A stretch of 64,000 nt of DNA, taken from NCBI GenBank assembly GCA_003724185.1, contig RHGM01000004.1:123466-187465 (forward strand), given 5' to 3'. The translations under genes and the position numbers were made by a program. Source of the DNA: Porphyrobacter sp. IPPAS B-1204. GTDB taxonomy: Bacteria > Pseudomonadota > Alphaproteobacteria > Sphingomonadales > Sphingomonadaceae. Of this stretch, positions 46,483 to 55,136 are shown one piece after another. The notes beneath the pieces are model-generated. The model saw nothing but the letters and a program-made list of their open reading frames with translations, was not told the origin of the DNA and did not search any database. The first letter of the stretch is position 1. Each line of letters opens with the position of its first letter.

Positions 46483-47478
46483 ATGACGACCACCAACACC
46501 AGAACTGAATCCGGAACTGCGGCAAACAGCCGCTCAGAATTTTCGACCGGGGCCGGCAAATCTAAGAGCGGGTTTGACGACGGTAGCGCCTCAGAGATTT
46601 CCGTTGGCGATGAAGAAAACTGTATCGCCGCCAGCGGCCCGAGCGCTTTCGAAAGCTCGCTTGAGCGTGAGGCCCGACTTTTCACCGCAAAGTCAAAATC
46701 CAGCGGTGGCGACAGACGACGCCCGCTTCGCATTTTGGTCTGTGACCTTGAGTTCATTTTTGACCACAAACGACACGCAGCCTACGTCGATGCCGAAGGC
46801 GATGACGCCGAAAGAAAATTGCGCTGGGTCTTCCACCGTGTCGCAGCAGCTGCATGGATGGTAATGCGCTTTGATCCCGGCTGCGATGTTCCAGTGATCG
46901 AAGACGCCCAGACGATCGCGCGCGACGATGCGGATGAGCGTGGAATCGTGTCTGCGTTGTTCGATGCGATGATGCGGAACCCGAATGCGATCGCCACGAC
47001 TTGGGGCGGTGAATACAAGGATATGCCGGTGCTGCGGCGTTGTGCGGGTGAGTTCGGAATGTTGCTCCCATCTCAGCTCCGCAACCTTCACCCCCATGCG
47101 AACGAACGCATCGATCTTTGCGCAGCGACATCGGTGCTCGCGACGTCGATGCATTTGCCCGAATATGCCTACGCAACTGGTATCCCATGCAAGCCGTGGC
47201 CGGCGAAGCACATTGGTGCGCTGGTTGTGCGTGGCGATTGGAAATCTGTCCGCGAACAGGCGCTAGCCGATGTGCTCACGACCAGTGTCATCTCGCTTCG
47301 CCATCTGGCCAGCCATGGCAGCATAAACTGTCACCCGCAGCGCTCACTGTCGGTGATCGCTGAAGCTGCAGGGAAGGCGATGCCGTCCAGTCAGTTCGTG
47401 CGGAATACTTTTGCGCCGTGGTCGCGTCAGCAGGTCGCTGCTTCCAGGCTCAAGGGCACTGTCATTCGTGCAGCGTAA
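46483..47478 (+). CDS. Predicted PolB-type 3'-5' exonuclease-like protein
   Basis: 331 aa. The first 80 residues are disordered (Ser/Thr/Gly rich). Then ILVCDLEFIFD gives a DxE motif and ATTWGGEYKDMPVLRRCAGEFG matches the second motif of the PF10108-like exonucleases related to the proofreading domain of family B polymerases. ERIDLCAAT may hold a later acidic residue. The divergence leaves activity uncertain. It is the second DnaQ-fold gene in a row. Confidence 0.6.
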   Translation: MTTTNTRTESGTAANSRSEFSTGAGKSKSGFDDGSASEISVGDEENCIAASGPSAFESSLEREARLFTAKSKSSGGDRRRPLRILVCDLEFIFDHKRHAAYVDAEGDDAERKLRWVFHRVAAAAWMVMRFDPGCDVPVIEDAQTIARDDADERGIVSALFDAMMRNPNAIATTWGGEYKDMPVLRRCAGEFGMLLPSQLRNLHPHANERIDLCAATSVLATSMHLPEYAYATGIPCKPWPAKHIGALVVRGDWKSVREQALADVLTTSVISLRHLASHGSINCHPQRSLSVIAEAAGKAMPSSQFVRNTFAPWSRQQVAASRLKGTVIRAA

Positions 47479-47542
47479 ACGGCGCAAAATTGGATCGCAG
47501 AGTTATCGCAAGCCCTGTCAAAACCATCACAAGGAGAACCGC

Positions 47543-47686
47543 ATGACCTGATTACCATCCAACACTGCCCGGGCGCTAAGCGCACTGTCCGGCGCCGCAT
47601 CGCAACGCGCAGTCCAAATCGCTTCTCACATCAAGAAGCATATCCGCCGCAGGTCCAATCCGGACGCTGCGGTTTTTTGTATCTAA
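47543..47686 (+). pseudogene. Small reading frame interrupted by TGA at codon 3
   Basis: A good ribosome site (AAGGAG, 6 bases before ATG) leads into ATG-ACC-TGA. The same frame then continues for 44 codons of basic, alanine-rich sequence (LPSNTARALSALSGAA, KKHIRRRSN) to a TAA. It may be a small protein gene killed by a nonsense change, or a start-stop element. Its end overlaps the terminator at 47647, which argues against a full-length product. Confidence 0.25.
47647..47678 (+). terminator. Intrinsic terminator
   Basis: Long stem CCGCAG-GTCC / GGAC-(G)-CTGCGG with a 5-base loop and one bulge, followed by TTTTTT. It separates the exonuclease-like gene from the gene at 47700. Confidence 0.85.
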
Positions 47687-47699
47687 AGGAAACCTATAG

Positions 47700-48458
47700 A
47701 TGACTAAGCCAACCAAGCCTCCCCGCCGCCGTGCGGGGGACAAAGGCCGCAGCCTAGTGCCGGTTGCACCGCGCTCCACGGCCATTGTTTTGCCGGAACG
47801 GCTGATCCTGGGCGATCACGCAATTCATCCTGAGCAAATCATGCACATTCCCGAGCGCCGCCCATATGGTGAAGGGCCATGGCGGGATGAGCCCGACCGG
47901 GTCGCATGGCGCGATGTCCAGACCGGCTATTCCTGTCTCATTTTGCGGCAGCGGAATGGTGCGCTCGCTGGGTTTGTTGGTGTAGGGCCTTCGCACCCCC
48001 TCTGGGGTTTTGAGCGCGATGCTATACCCACCGCGCTTGGCATATCGGCGCATGACGGCATCAATTATGCTGCGCTCTGTGATCCGACACGCCCATCGCA
48101 CCTTCAGATCTGCCACGTGCACCACACGACGGAGAGGCAGCATCAGGCGTCGATATCGAACAGACCCGATATGGCGGATGGTCGTTCCGTTGACGCCTGG
48201 TGGTTCGGTTTTGCCTGCGATTCTGTCGGTGACTTTCTGCCGGCGGACTCCAACCAAAATGACAAGCGCCGAGAGGATGGACCCAAAACCTATCGGGACA
48301 TTGGTTATGTTGCCTCGGAAGTTGTGAAGCTCGCTGGCAAGTTGAAAGCGCTGGAAGATCAGGCGTCCAGCGTTGACGTGCCCGTGTCCGGTGTGCCGCT
48401 GGCTCTCGATCCCAACCCCAAAGCGCTGCTTCCGCGCAAGGGAGGCCGCCATGAATAG
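47700..48458 (+). CDS. Unknown island protein
   Basis: 252 aa, no recognised family. A tryptophan-rich middle (GYSCLILRQRNGALAGFVG, SHPLWGFERDAI, DAWWFGFACD) and a late YRDIGYVASEV stretch are of the type seen in uncharacterised phage and island proteins. The ribosome site is AAAGGAAA. It overlaps the next gene by 8 bases (ATGAATAG), so the two are probably translated together. Confidence 0.6.
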   Translation: MTKPTKPPRRRAGDKGRSLVPVAPRSTAIVLPERLILGDHAIHPEQIMHIPERRPYGEGPWRDEPDRVAWRDVQTGYSCLILRQRNGALAGFVGVGPSHPLWGFERDAIPTALGISAHDGINYAALCDPTRPSHLQICHVHHTTERQHQASISNRPDMADGRSVDAWWFGFACDSVGDFLPADSNQNDKRREDGPKTYRDIGYVASEVVKLAGKLKALEDQASSVDVPVSGVPLALDPNPKALLPRKGGRHE

Positions 48459-49251
48459 GTCGGCACCGGATCCCCGCGGCTATGGTGATCTGCGACACCC
48501 AGACCTCCCTTGGGGTTACTGGCTGTTGCAGAATCCTGCGATCAACGGACTGATGGACGAGGAGGGCAAGGTATGGCCGAGCCTGCGGGACTATCTGTGG
48601 GAGGGGCGGCTCTGCATGACCAGCAGCCAGGCCTATCCGGTCGACGAGGGCTGCGAGCTTCTGCTCGCCATCCTGCACGCCATGTCCATTCGGTTTGTGA
48701 CGCAAGAGCAAACCGTCCAGAGTTTCTTCTTGGGAATCTGGCGGGAGGCGCGATTTTTCCGCGCCTGGCTCTGCGGGCAAGGTCTGACCCAAGGCAGTGA
48801 GGTAACCGTCGAGGGCCGCGCAGTAATGCGCATGCTGGCCGCGACGAGAAGGGTCGACGCACCCGACCTTGCGTCGTTGGAGTTCCCGACGCTGCATCCT
48901 TGGAACGGCCTGGATAGAGGGACTACCCGCCAGCAACGCGAGCGGGTGATGGCGGCGCAAGAGGCCTTGGGCCGGATGCTTCGTTATCGCTTCATTCGCC
49001 AAGCGGTGGCCGGCCAGCCTGCTATCGCGCTCATCGGCTACGAGCTAGGCAACAACATTCCCCTGACCCGCGTTCTGTGGACGCTTACGTTCCCTGATGA
49101 TTATGCGCGTGACCGGCTGTTTGGCTGGCTCTCCCACCAGCTCGACCGATGGTCGGCATGGGGCGAATTGGCAGCGAATAGCGGATCACGGGCGCTCAGC
49201 GAGCATCTGCTGCTTCTGCGGTTCGCGGACGAGATGATCGATCACGGATGA
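48451..49251 (+). CDS. Unknown island protein
   Basis: 266 aa, rich in Trp and Leu, no membrane helix and no recognised motif (LPWGYWLLQNPAING, FLGIWREARFFRAWL, TFPDDYARDRLFGWL). The ATG at 48451 has GGGAGG upstream, lies inside the end of the preceding gene, and is preferred over longer frames starting at 48373. It is the second gene of a small plus-strand operon. Confidence 0.6.
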   Translation: MNRSAPDPRGYGDLRHPDLPWGYWLLQNPAINGLMDEEGKVWPSLRDYLWEGRLCMTSSQAYPVDEGCELLLAILHAMSIRFVTQEQTVQSFFLGIWREARFFRAWLCGQGLTQGSEVTVEGRAVMRMLAATRRVDAPDLASLEFPTLHPWNGLDRGTTRQQRERVMAAQEALGRMLRYRFIRQAVAGQPAIALIGYELGNNIPLTRVLWTLTFPDDYARDRLFGWLSHQLDRWSAWGELAANSGSRALSEHLLLLRFADEMIDHG

Positions 49252-49412
49252 TTGGCGGGGAGGGGGTTTGCCGTTCTGGCAGCATCCCGTCCCATCCTTT
49301 CCGACCACCACGGCCATCGACGGCAATACCATCAACTATCCCGAACCAGCAGGCGGCGTTTCATCCCGGGAGCGCCGCCTGTTCGCGTTGCGGACTCAGG
49401 ACACCCATTTCT

Positions 49413-50000
49413 ATGACCCATACTCGCCACCCCAATGCCCTTGCGGCATTATGTATCATCCGCAACAAGCCAGAAGGCCACCCGCGCTCCGCAATCAGCT
49501 CGCTTGCTCTCTTCACAGTGACACGGCGCGGTCGGCGCGAGGCCGACTTTCAGCTCGAGCACCGGTTTTTTGATCCGACCCACACCCGCGCAGAAATCCT
49601 CGATGGCGTTATCCAGCGCATCCCGCCCGGTGCCGAACTGCTGATCCGGCAGGCGGGCCCAGCACCGCACATGATGCAGCATCAATCTGGCGGCCAGTCA
49701 CAGCCGATCCCGCCAACCGACACGCAGATCCTCGCCCGTGCGCTCGCGGGGTCAACCATTCTTGCGATTCATGTCGGAGACCGGCAGCTTACCGCTGCGG
49801 CCGCTGGCCTCGGGATTGTCCTGCCCGGACCAGACTCGACGCCCATCCGGCGGCGTCGGCGCGCGCCGCTCCACGCGCAAGCCTTGTGGGCAATCTATAC
49901 CGCTGCGTTCTGTCCGCCTGTTGAGAGGCGCGCGCTGTTCTCTGCGCATCTCGCATGGTGCGCGCTCGAGCGAGCGCGGCTGGGCGTGGGGGCAGGGTGA
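49413..50000 (+). CDS. Unknown protein
   Basis: 195 aa. A charged N-terminus, a PTDTQILARALAGSTILAIHVGD segment and a basic RRRRRAPLHAQALW stretch are visible; no family is recognised. The frame is open further upstream to 49248, but the segment before the ATG at 49413 is proline-rich and unlike a protein start. Ribosome site weak. It may belong to the operon beginning at 47700. Confidence 0.4.
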   Translation: MTHTRHPNALAALCIIRNKPEGHPRSAISSLALFTVTRRGRREADFQLEHRFFDPTHTRAEILDGVIQRIPPGAELLIRQAGPAPHMMQHQSGGQSQPIPPTDTQILARALAGSTILAIHVGDRQLTAAAAGLGIVLPGPDSTPIRRRRRAPLHAQALWAIYTAAFCPPVERRALFSAHLAWCALERARLGVGAG

Positions 50001-50081
50001 GTGGTTTGGCGGCGCTATCTGAATTGAAGCTGCCTTCACCCCCTTATGCTCCTGAATCCGGAAACTCGGACATGACCGCTG

Positions 50082-50116
50082 CAAAAAAAAAGGCAGATTT
50101 TTCGTATCGGCTGCCT
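50082..50116 (-). terminator. Intrinsic terminator on the minus strand
   Basis: Read on the minus strand: AGGCAG/CTGCCT six-bp stem (50091-50116) with a 14-base loop followed by a run of nine T (50082-50090). It would stop minus-strand transcripts coming from the thermonuclease gene. The rest of 50001-50335 holds the palindrome at 50206 and no clear gene. Confidence 0.6.
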
Positions 50117-50205
50117 GAATTTACGAATTCTTAAGGCCGCCCTGTCTTCATCGGCCACAGTTGCGACCTGCGTGCTGGGAAAGATGCCCAAGCCGGTGAC
50201 CTTTA

Positions 50206-50220
50206 TTAGAGTCGCTCTAA
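50206..50220. promoter_or_regulatory. Palindromic operator-like site
   Basis: TTAGAG-TCG-CTCTAA, a perfect 6-bp inverted repeat 116 bases before the sigma-like gene. It could be an operator or half of a promoter; no matching regulator is identified. Confidence 0.35.
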
Positions 50221-50335
50221 CCCTATGGACCCGCACGGGACACGTGCGCGTTCAATCGGCGTTCGAGGTCACTATGAGCCATGCAGAACATCGCATTTCC
50301 ACATCCGTGGTCTCGCTCGCCGCTGCGAGAAACCC

Positions 50336-50992
50336 ATGGAACAAGGAAAGAACGAATACACCCCCTCTGAAAATAATCTGGCTGCGCCATGTCCGAATTT
50401 GCCGGGTCGCGAGCCTAAGGTGGCGAATGATGATGCGCCCTTCCTAACCAGCGACGAGCTTCGGAAGCTGCTTCAAACCATCAATATCAAGCCGGGCAGC
50501 CGTCTGGTCCGGAGTGCAAACTATCATGCTCACCGCGCACAAATCTTGCCGGATGATCTCCTTCAGACTGCACTACTGGCGGCGATGACCAGCCGCAAAT
50601 GCCGGACCGATCTTGGAATTGAACCTTTCGTCATCGGGATCATGAGATCAAAGGCTAGCAAGGTGATCAACCGCCGCGAACGAAAGATGCAGCTCGGGCT
50701 CGGGCTTCATTCGCTCGACCAGTCGGAATTCGAAATCCCTGCACCTGATTTGGAGGAAATCGGGGAGCAACAAGAGCGCGCGATGATCTGCGCCGAGCTG
50801 CTGGCGGCGATCAGTGAAGGCGATGCCGTGATGGAGAAGGTGATCGACGGGCAGGGCCACGGCTATCGCGGCCAGAAGCTGGCTGAATGCGCCGGGATTG
50901 ACCAGGATGAACTCGCCACCGTCAGGCGACGGATCAAGCGGCGAGCGCCAGCCTTGCGCGATCAACTGGCGGCGCTCGAGCGCGCAGCCTGA
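50336..50992 (+). CDS. Sigma-70-like regulatory protein
   Basis: 218 aa from the ATG at 50336 (the frame is open to 50225, but that part reads like non-coding sequence). ILPDDLLQTALLAAM and FVIGIMRSKASKVINRRERKMQ resemble sigma region 2. The C-terminal GYRGQKLAECAGIDQDELATVRRRIKRR is a helix-turn-helix like region 4 (GYRGQKLAECAG, DELATVRRRIKRR). Similar short sigma-like proteins occur in phages and islands. It could transcribe island genes; no target promoter is identified. Confidence 0.6.
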   Translation: MEQGKNEYTPSENNLAAPCPNLPGREPKVANDDAPFLTSDELRKLLQTINIKPGSRLVRSANYHAHRAQILPDDLLQTALLAAMTSRKCRTDLGIEPFVIGIMRSKASKVINRRERKMQLGLGLHSLDQSEFEIPAPDLEEIGEQQERAMICAELLAAISEGDAVMEKVIDGQGHGYRGQKLAECAGIDQDELATVRRRIKRRAPALRDQLAALERAA

Positions 50993-51073
50993 TTGCCGGG
51001 CAACCGTAAGGTGCGATATGGGGCGGTTCATTCTATGGGCCGCCCCTTCCATTCTATCCGGACTTGCTGACTT

Positions 51074-51784
51074 CTACCGGACGATCGCTCGTCGATAACC
51101 TGCTGCCTGCGCCTGCGCCTCAGTGCAGAAATACGCTTCCGCCCGCGTGTCATCGTAATAGGGCATGCCCGGAAGGTGGTAGATCCAATCTCCCCGACGC
51201 GAGTGATTGCCCTTGATCAGGCACATTCCGTTTCTCTCGAACCTGCGAGGGGCTGTCGTGGCCGGGGTTGCGGCACGGGTGCGGGGCGGCTGTTGGGCCG
51301 CAACCTGCTGGCTCGCCCGAAAATCCTCTGGCGACTGGAAATCCCATTGCCAGATCGCTGCGCGCGATGCTCGGGCGCGTGCTTCTGCCGCTACATACTC
51401 GTCGCTATATCGCCGGAACGCCGTGGCCCATCCGGATGCGACCAGAGCATCGCCGACGTCAACGCCGGATGTCCTGCATCTTGCCACGGCGCGGCCATAT
51501 GCATCCGTTTCTTGCGAAACGCAGATCAGCACGCCGCCACCGATCAGGCCTTCCAGCGCATCCTTGGCCATCACACCGCATGGAACCACTGCACCATTGT
51601 CGAAGCAGGTCTGGGTGTATTCTGGTGCATCTACACCGAACAAACGGATTTCCGTCCCATCGACACGGAGCGAATCCCCGTCGATCACCTCCGCCTTACC
51701 TTCGATCACATTCGCGGACGCCAGCGCTGGAAGGCTTATGGCAGCTATGATCGCGATTGCGCGGGTGAAGGCGACAGTCAACAT
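51074..51784 (-). CDS. Secreted thermonuclease (SNase-like)
   Basis: 236 aa. A signal peptide is evident (residues 1-24, hydrophobic, ending LPALASA). The SNase core has VIDGDSLRVDGTEIRLFGVDAPE (in pieces IDGDSLRV, IRLFGVDAPE), DAYGRAVARC and GWATAFRRYSDEY, which keep the calcium-binding acids and catalytic Arg/Glu. A C-terminal segment (RGDWIYHLPGMPYYDDTRAEAYFC in pieces, DWIYHLPG, PYYDDTRAEAYFC) is a common add-on of secreted SNases. It acts in the periplasm or outside the cell. Confidence 0.88.
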   Translation of the reverse strand: MLTVAFTRAIAIIAAISLPALASANVIEGKAEVIDGDSLRVDGTEIRLFGVDAPEYTQTCFDNGAVVPCGVMAKDALEGLIGGGVLICVSQETDAYGRAVARCRTSGVDVGDALVASGWATAFRRYSDEYVAAEARARASRAAIWQWDFQSPEDFRASQQVAAQQPPRTRAATPATTAPRRFERNGMCLIKGNHSRRGDWIYHLPGMPYYDDTRAEAYFCTEAQAQAAGYRRAIVR

Positions 51785-52389
51785 ACGGCGTCCTTGAAAT
51801 TTCTCGCGCCTGACAATCGCGCAACGAACCTAAGAACTTATGACCCTTGTGACGGGAATCCGTCCGCCCCCATTAGAGGACAGTGTCGCATCAGCCTGCC
51901 GCCATCAAGGTATTGATCCAGCCCCTTTGATCGAACGACACCGGTTCGCCCGATGCTGCCTCGTTTTCAGGCGCTGCAGGGCGCAAAAGCTGATGCAACA
52001 GAGACTTAACATAGGGCTACCTATAGAAGCGGTCGCACTTTCTTTAGCATCAATGCCTAAACCGGCAGCACGGCGGGTGCCAAAGGTAAAGAAAGCCAGT
52101 TGGCCCTCGAGCCAAGCAAGATGGAGTTTAAAGCGTGTCCCTGATCAGCGAACATTGGGCTGACTTCGAACGTCCCGCAAGGCGCGGCGCAAGGGCCTGG
52201 AATAAGGACTTCGCCGATGGCGTCTCGATCTTCCTGCGCCTCGATGATGGGGCGCGCTGCAGTCTCACTTCCGAACTCATCCGGGCATGGCAGTTCGAGC
52301 TTCCGTTTAACCGGGCGATGGCCAGCGGCGCACTGCGGCAGGCGTAGGAAAGCGAACCATACCTGGGTGGGATCAGATGCGGGTCGTTC
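51785..52389. other. Region without a convincing gene
   Basis: Two weak plus-strand frames are present: 51840-52163 (107 codons, basic C-terminus with RRVPKVKKASW) and 52135-52347 (70 codons from a GTG, with SELIRAWQFELPFNRAM). They overlap each other in different frames and have poor ribosome sites. Either could be a small real gene; I cannot support one over the other. Confidence 0.3.
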
Positions 52390-52797
52390 GTGAGCAAGGT
52401 TGCGCACGAGAGGGGCGACGACTTCTATTGGAACATGGACGAGTTAGCCGAAGAATGGGGACCGAGCCTGATGACCGCCGAAGAGGAGGAGAAGCTCGAA
52501 TCAATGGAATTCCCCCTCACCGTATACCGGGGAGGAACGGGCAGCATTGACGAGGTTGCGCAGGGTATCAGCTGGACCTTGGACCTCGAGATTGCCAAAT
52601 TTTATGCATTGGACTGGCCTAAGCGATGGGGCATCGAGCCGGAGCCGATGATTGTCTCAATGCAGGTGGAGTGCGACGACGTCTTTGCCTTTCTCGATGG
52701 GCGCAATGAGTCTGAACTGCTCGTGCCATACGCCTCGTTGCTTCGCGACGCGATGACCGAGGTAACGGAGCGTGTGGCCGTCAGATTGGCTGGATAG
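52390..52797 (+). CDS. Possible ADP-ribosyltransferase-fold protein
   Basis: 135 aa from a GTG. The order LTVYRGGTG (Arg), GISWTLDLEIAKFYA (Ser-x-Thr strand) and FAFLDGRNESELLVPY (ExE-like NESE) is the R-S-E arrangement of small ADP-ribosyltransferase-like proteins found in phages and toxin loci. The acidic N-terminus (DELAEEWG, TAEEEEKLE) could hold a regulatory helix. Fold assignment is inference from motif order. No antitoxin-like partner gene is evident beside it. Confidence 0.5.
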   Translation: MSKVAHERGDDFYWNMDELAEEWGPSLMTAEEEEKLESMEFPLTVYRGGTGSIDEVAQGISWTLDLEIAKFYALDWPKRWGIEPEPMIVSMQVECDDVFAFLDGRNESELLVPYASLLRDAMTEVTERVAVRLAG

Positions 52798-52837
52798 CAG
52801 CAGCGGCGCCCCTCGATCCCGGCTGCCTCGAGGAGAT

Positions 52838-53026
52838 GAAGAAGCGCTCCTGCGTCCGGTCGATCATGCAGCGCCGGGCGGTCACCTCGGCTTGGCGGAT
52901 GGCGGTCGTCGCCTCGACATCGACGATCACTGCGTGCTGGAGATCGATCAGGTAGTTGGTGGCATAGGCGAAGAAGGCGCGCTCGCGGCTTGCCGCTGTC
53001 CAGCGTGTGGCCGGATCGGCCATCCG
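52838..53026 (-). pseudogene. Fragment of an IS1182-type transposase
   Basis: About 60 residues on the minus strand (ADPATRW, RAFFAYATNYLID, HAVIVDVEATTAIRQAEV, MIDRTQERF) match an internal part of IS1182-family transposases, between the N-terminal and DDE regions. Both ends of the gene are missing and the sequence runs into unrelated frames. No terminal inverted repeats were found. It marks an old insertion and deletion event. Confidence 0.65.
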
Positions 53027-53043
53027 CGCCTCGAACGGAACCG

Positions 53044-53074
53044 TGACCGCTCTCGACCCAGACCCGGTCGTTCC
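53044..53074. repeat. Dispersed repeat, copy 1
   Basis: A 31-base element containing CGACCCAGACCCGGTCGTTC, matching 54114-54144 in the same orientation at about 27 positions. The core has an imperfect dyad (GACC...GGTC). It borders the transposase fragment. The two copies flank the glutathione transferase gene. Confidence 0.6.
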
Positions 53075-53240
53075 CAATCAACACCGATAAAGTCTGGTTC
53101 CGCCAAAAGCCGCCACGCTGCTTTTGGGATCGCGGATCGGCCCTGCTCATGACCGCTAATGGGTGGTTTTGCGACTGGCAGCTTTGGGGTGGCTCAGGCT
53201 GCAACATGTTAGTAGCCGGCCGACCCTTTGGTCCTTGCTT

Positions 53241-53984
53241 CTACAGGTTCCGGACCGACCCGCGCTTGGTGGCATAAACCTGCTGAACCCATTTCACCGA
53301 TGACCGCTTCGACCAGTGCTTCAGGGCCGAGGCTAGCGATACGGGCCAGCGAATGCCCTCAGATATGCTGCGAACCGGCTCGGTTTGAAGGTTTGCGATT
53401 GGCGCCAGCAAACTAGCTGCGGTGAGATCAGCTCGACCGAATTCCTCTCCGGAAAGGTAGTCCCCACGCTCGGATATCACCTGATCGAACCAGTCAAGCT
53501 CAGAGTCCACTTGAGCGATAAGGTCCGGAAGGACCTCCAACCGTGCATTCATACCAGAGACCATCATTGGCCTGAGTATGGGCCAAGTTAGGCGACCGAA
53601 TACAGATTGCGGGCGGCTCGTCACTCGGAAAAGGACGTCGCGGATGCCCGATTTGGGATCGGACAGTAGTCCAGCATAAAGGCACTGGCGGATGAGTGGC
53701 GCGGTTTTTTCCTCGAGTCTCTGCTCAATTTCAGGAACACCGCCAGACATTTCGGTCCAATCCAGAATTAAGTCACTACCCTGACAAATCGATCCATCGC
53801 GAAGCACGAGCACGGGAAGAGCTGTTGTGGCCACGGGTAAGCGTCTGACGCGCAGGATGTGAGCGCCAGGTGCTAACCGCTCTTCATCATATTCGATCCC
53901 GCAATGGTCGAGCGCCCAACGCGCGCGCTCGCAATAGTGTGAGGGAGGGAGCGTTAACAGAAGCTCGCGTCGCGACTTGATCAT
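53241..53984 (-). CDS. Glutathione S-transferase-like protein
   Basis: 247 aa. The thioredoxin-like N-terminal domain has LLTLPPSHYCERARWALDH, with Ser/Tyr near residue 14-17 and Cys18 as candidate catalytic residues. GAHILRVRRL and LPVLVLRDGSICQGSDLILDW follow (the cis-proline strand and glutathione-gamma-glutamyl SDL motif). The C-terminal helical domain has YLSGEEFGRADLTAASLLAP. Start ATG at 53984; the frame runs open to 54155, but that includes the dispersed repeat. Substrate unknown; it may be a stress-detoxification passenger gene. Confidence 0.82.
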   Translation of the reverse strand: MIKSRRELLLTLPPSHYCERARWALDHCGIEYDEERLAPGAHILRVRRLPVATTALPVLVLRDGSICQGSDLILDWTEMSGGVPEIEQRLEEKTAPLIRQCLYAGLLSDPKSGIRDVLFRVTSRPQSVFGRLTWPILRPMMVSGMNARLEVLPDLIAQVDSELDWFDQVISERGDYLSGEEFGRADLTAASLLAPIANLQTEPVRSISEGIRWPVSLASALKHWSKRSSVKWVQQVYATKRGSVRNL

Positions 53985-54113
53985 GGTAGACCTTATCGTC
54001 GCACCTTTGCGAAGTGCAAGGCTGGGCTGGATGGCCCCTTTGGGGTCGATAGCTGAATGGCAGGAATTTTCTAGAAGTGCGGCAATACCGCCATTTGCGG
54101 CCCGAGCTGAGCG

Positions 54114-54144
54114 GTGACGGCCCCCGACCCAGACACGGTCGTTC
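54114..54144. repeat. Dispersed repeat, copy 2
   Basis: Second copy of the element at 53044-53074 (about 27 of 31 matching bases), containing CGACCCAGACACGGTCGTTC. It lies in the gap upstream of the glutathione transferase gene. Nothing else is recognisable between 53985 and 54323 apart from short TTTTGG/CCAAAA hairpins. Confidence 0.6.
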
Positions 54145-54323
54145 AGCACGGCCAAAAGGAATGTCCGCTCCTGACATAAGCTGCCGATAGAACGCCCAGA
54201 CGCTTTTTCTCAGCAAAAGGCCGCAATTTGGAACGTTTGACGCAGCCTTTGGCAGGCGTAGCTTCGGATCATCGTTGATTGAAAGAATGGTAGGAGTTAA
54301 CCAAGTCCTTGTGATATTGGGCA

Positions 54324-55136
54324 ATGATGCACGCCCTTCAGGCTCAGTTCTCTGACGTCGATGATCTCTTGCGAGAGGCAGCGTATGGGAGGTTGCGGGG
54401 TCACGGCTCGATCGTGATTGAGAACTCGGGCCGCATCGGCCCACTCATTGAGTTGCTGGCAGGCGCTCAGCAATTCCCGAGTGAATACGAATCTATTTCA
54501 TTCGCGGGGGCGTTCGCTTCTCAAGTTCGTGAGGCATGGGCCACGGGCAAGCCGTTCGGCGGCGGCTTCAATGATCAGGCGGGAGCATTCCCACTCCCTA
54601 CTGAGAACCCAGTCGAGACCCGAGACCCAACTTGGCAGCAATGGCTGCTCCATGCGGAGAATGCTGCGAAGACTCGGGGTTTTCCGGCTTGGCTCGTTGC
54701 GTCGCTCATCGGGGCGATGGGTGAGATGCAAGACAATGTCTATGAGCATAGCGGCGCAGCCCACACTGGGCTAGTCGCCTATGCCGTTACGGATCGCTCC
54801 TTCGAGTTTGTCGTGGCGGACCGAGGCGTGGGTGTGCTGGAAACGCTACGACAAAATCCCGACTATGCGCATCTACCGGATGCGGGGGCGGCGCTGGCTG
54901 AGGCCATCAAAACCGGTGTGTCGCGCTATTCCACGACAAGTGGTCGTGGGCAGGGATTTGTCCAGCTCTGCCGGTCTTTGGTGACTGACCGATCGGAGCT
55001 TCGCTTCCGCTCCGGTGACCACGCACTCATGCTTTGCCCGACGCATGATCCTCTCAATGGCGATCAGCGACTAAGTCATACGTCAGCCCTCGCGGGCATG
55101 ACGATCAGCGCGATCTGGCGCGCGGAAGCCCTCTGA
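54324..55136 (+). CDS. GHKL (HATPase_c) ATP-binding protein
   Basis: 270 aa. The Bergerat fold is clear in the second half: GAMGEMQDNVYEHSG (N-box with Glu/Asn), FVVADRGVGVLETL (D-x-G-x-G G1 box), and TTSGRGQGFVQLCRSL (G2 box). There is no histidine-phosphotransfer or membrane domain, so it resembles a soluble anti-sigma-type or effector ATPase. Its 3' end overlaps the convergent DUF4417-like gene by 54 bases. It faces a gene encoding a STAS-like protein, a classical partner of such ATPases. Confidence 0.82.
   Translation: MMHALQAQFSDVDDLLREAAYGRLRGHGSIVIENSGRIGPLIELLAGAQQFPSEYESISFAGAFASQVREAWATGKPFGGGFNDQAGAFPLPTENPVETRDPTWQQWLLHAENAAKTRGFPAWLVASLIGAMGEMQDNVYEHSGAAHTGLVAYAVTDRSFEFVVADRGVGVLETLRQNPDYAHLPDAGAALAEAIKTGVSRYSTTSGRGQGFVQLCRSLVTDRSELRFRSGDHALMLCPTHDPLNGDQRLSHTSALAGMTISAIWRAEAL

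Noticed and set aside
49268..49573. Open frame ahead of the unknown gene at 49413
   Set aside because: It overlaps the better-supported frame, lacks a ribosome site and shows no recognisable domain, though its first 60 codons are not implausible.
52781..53077. Intact transposase gene
   Set aside because: Only about 60 internal residues match an IS1182-type transposase; both ends and the DDE region are missing, and no terminal inverted repeats were found.
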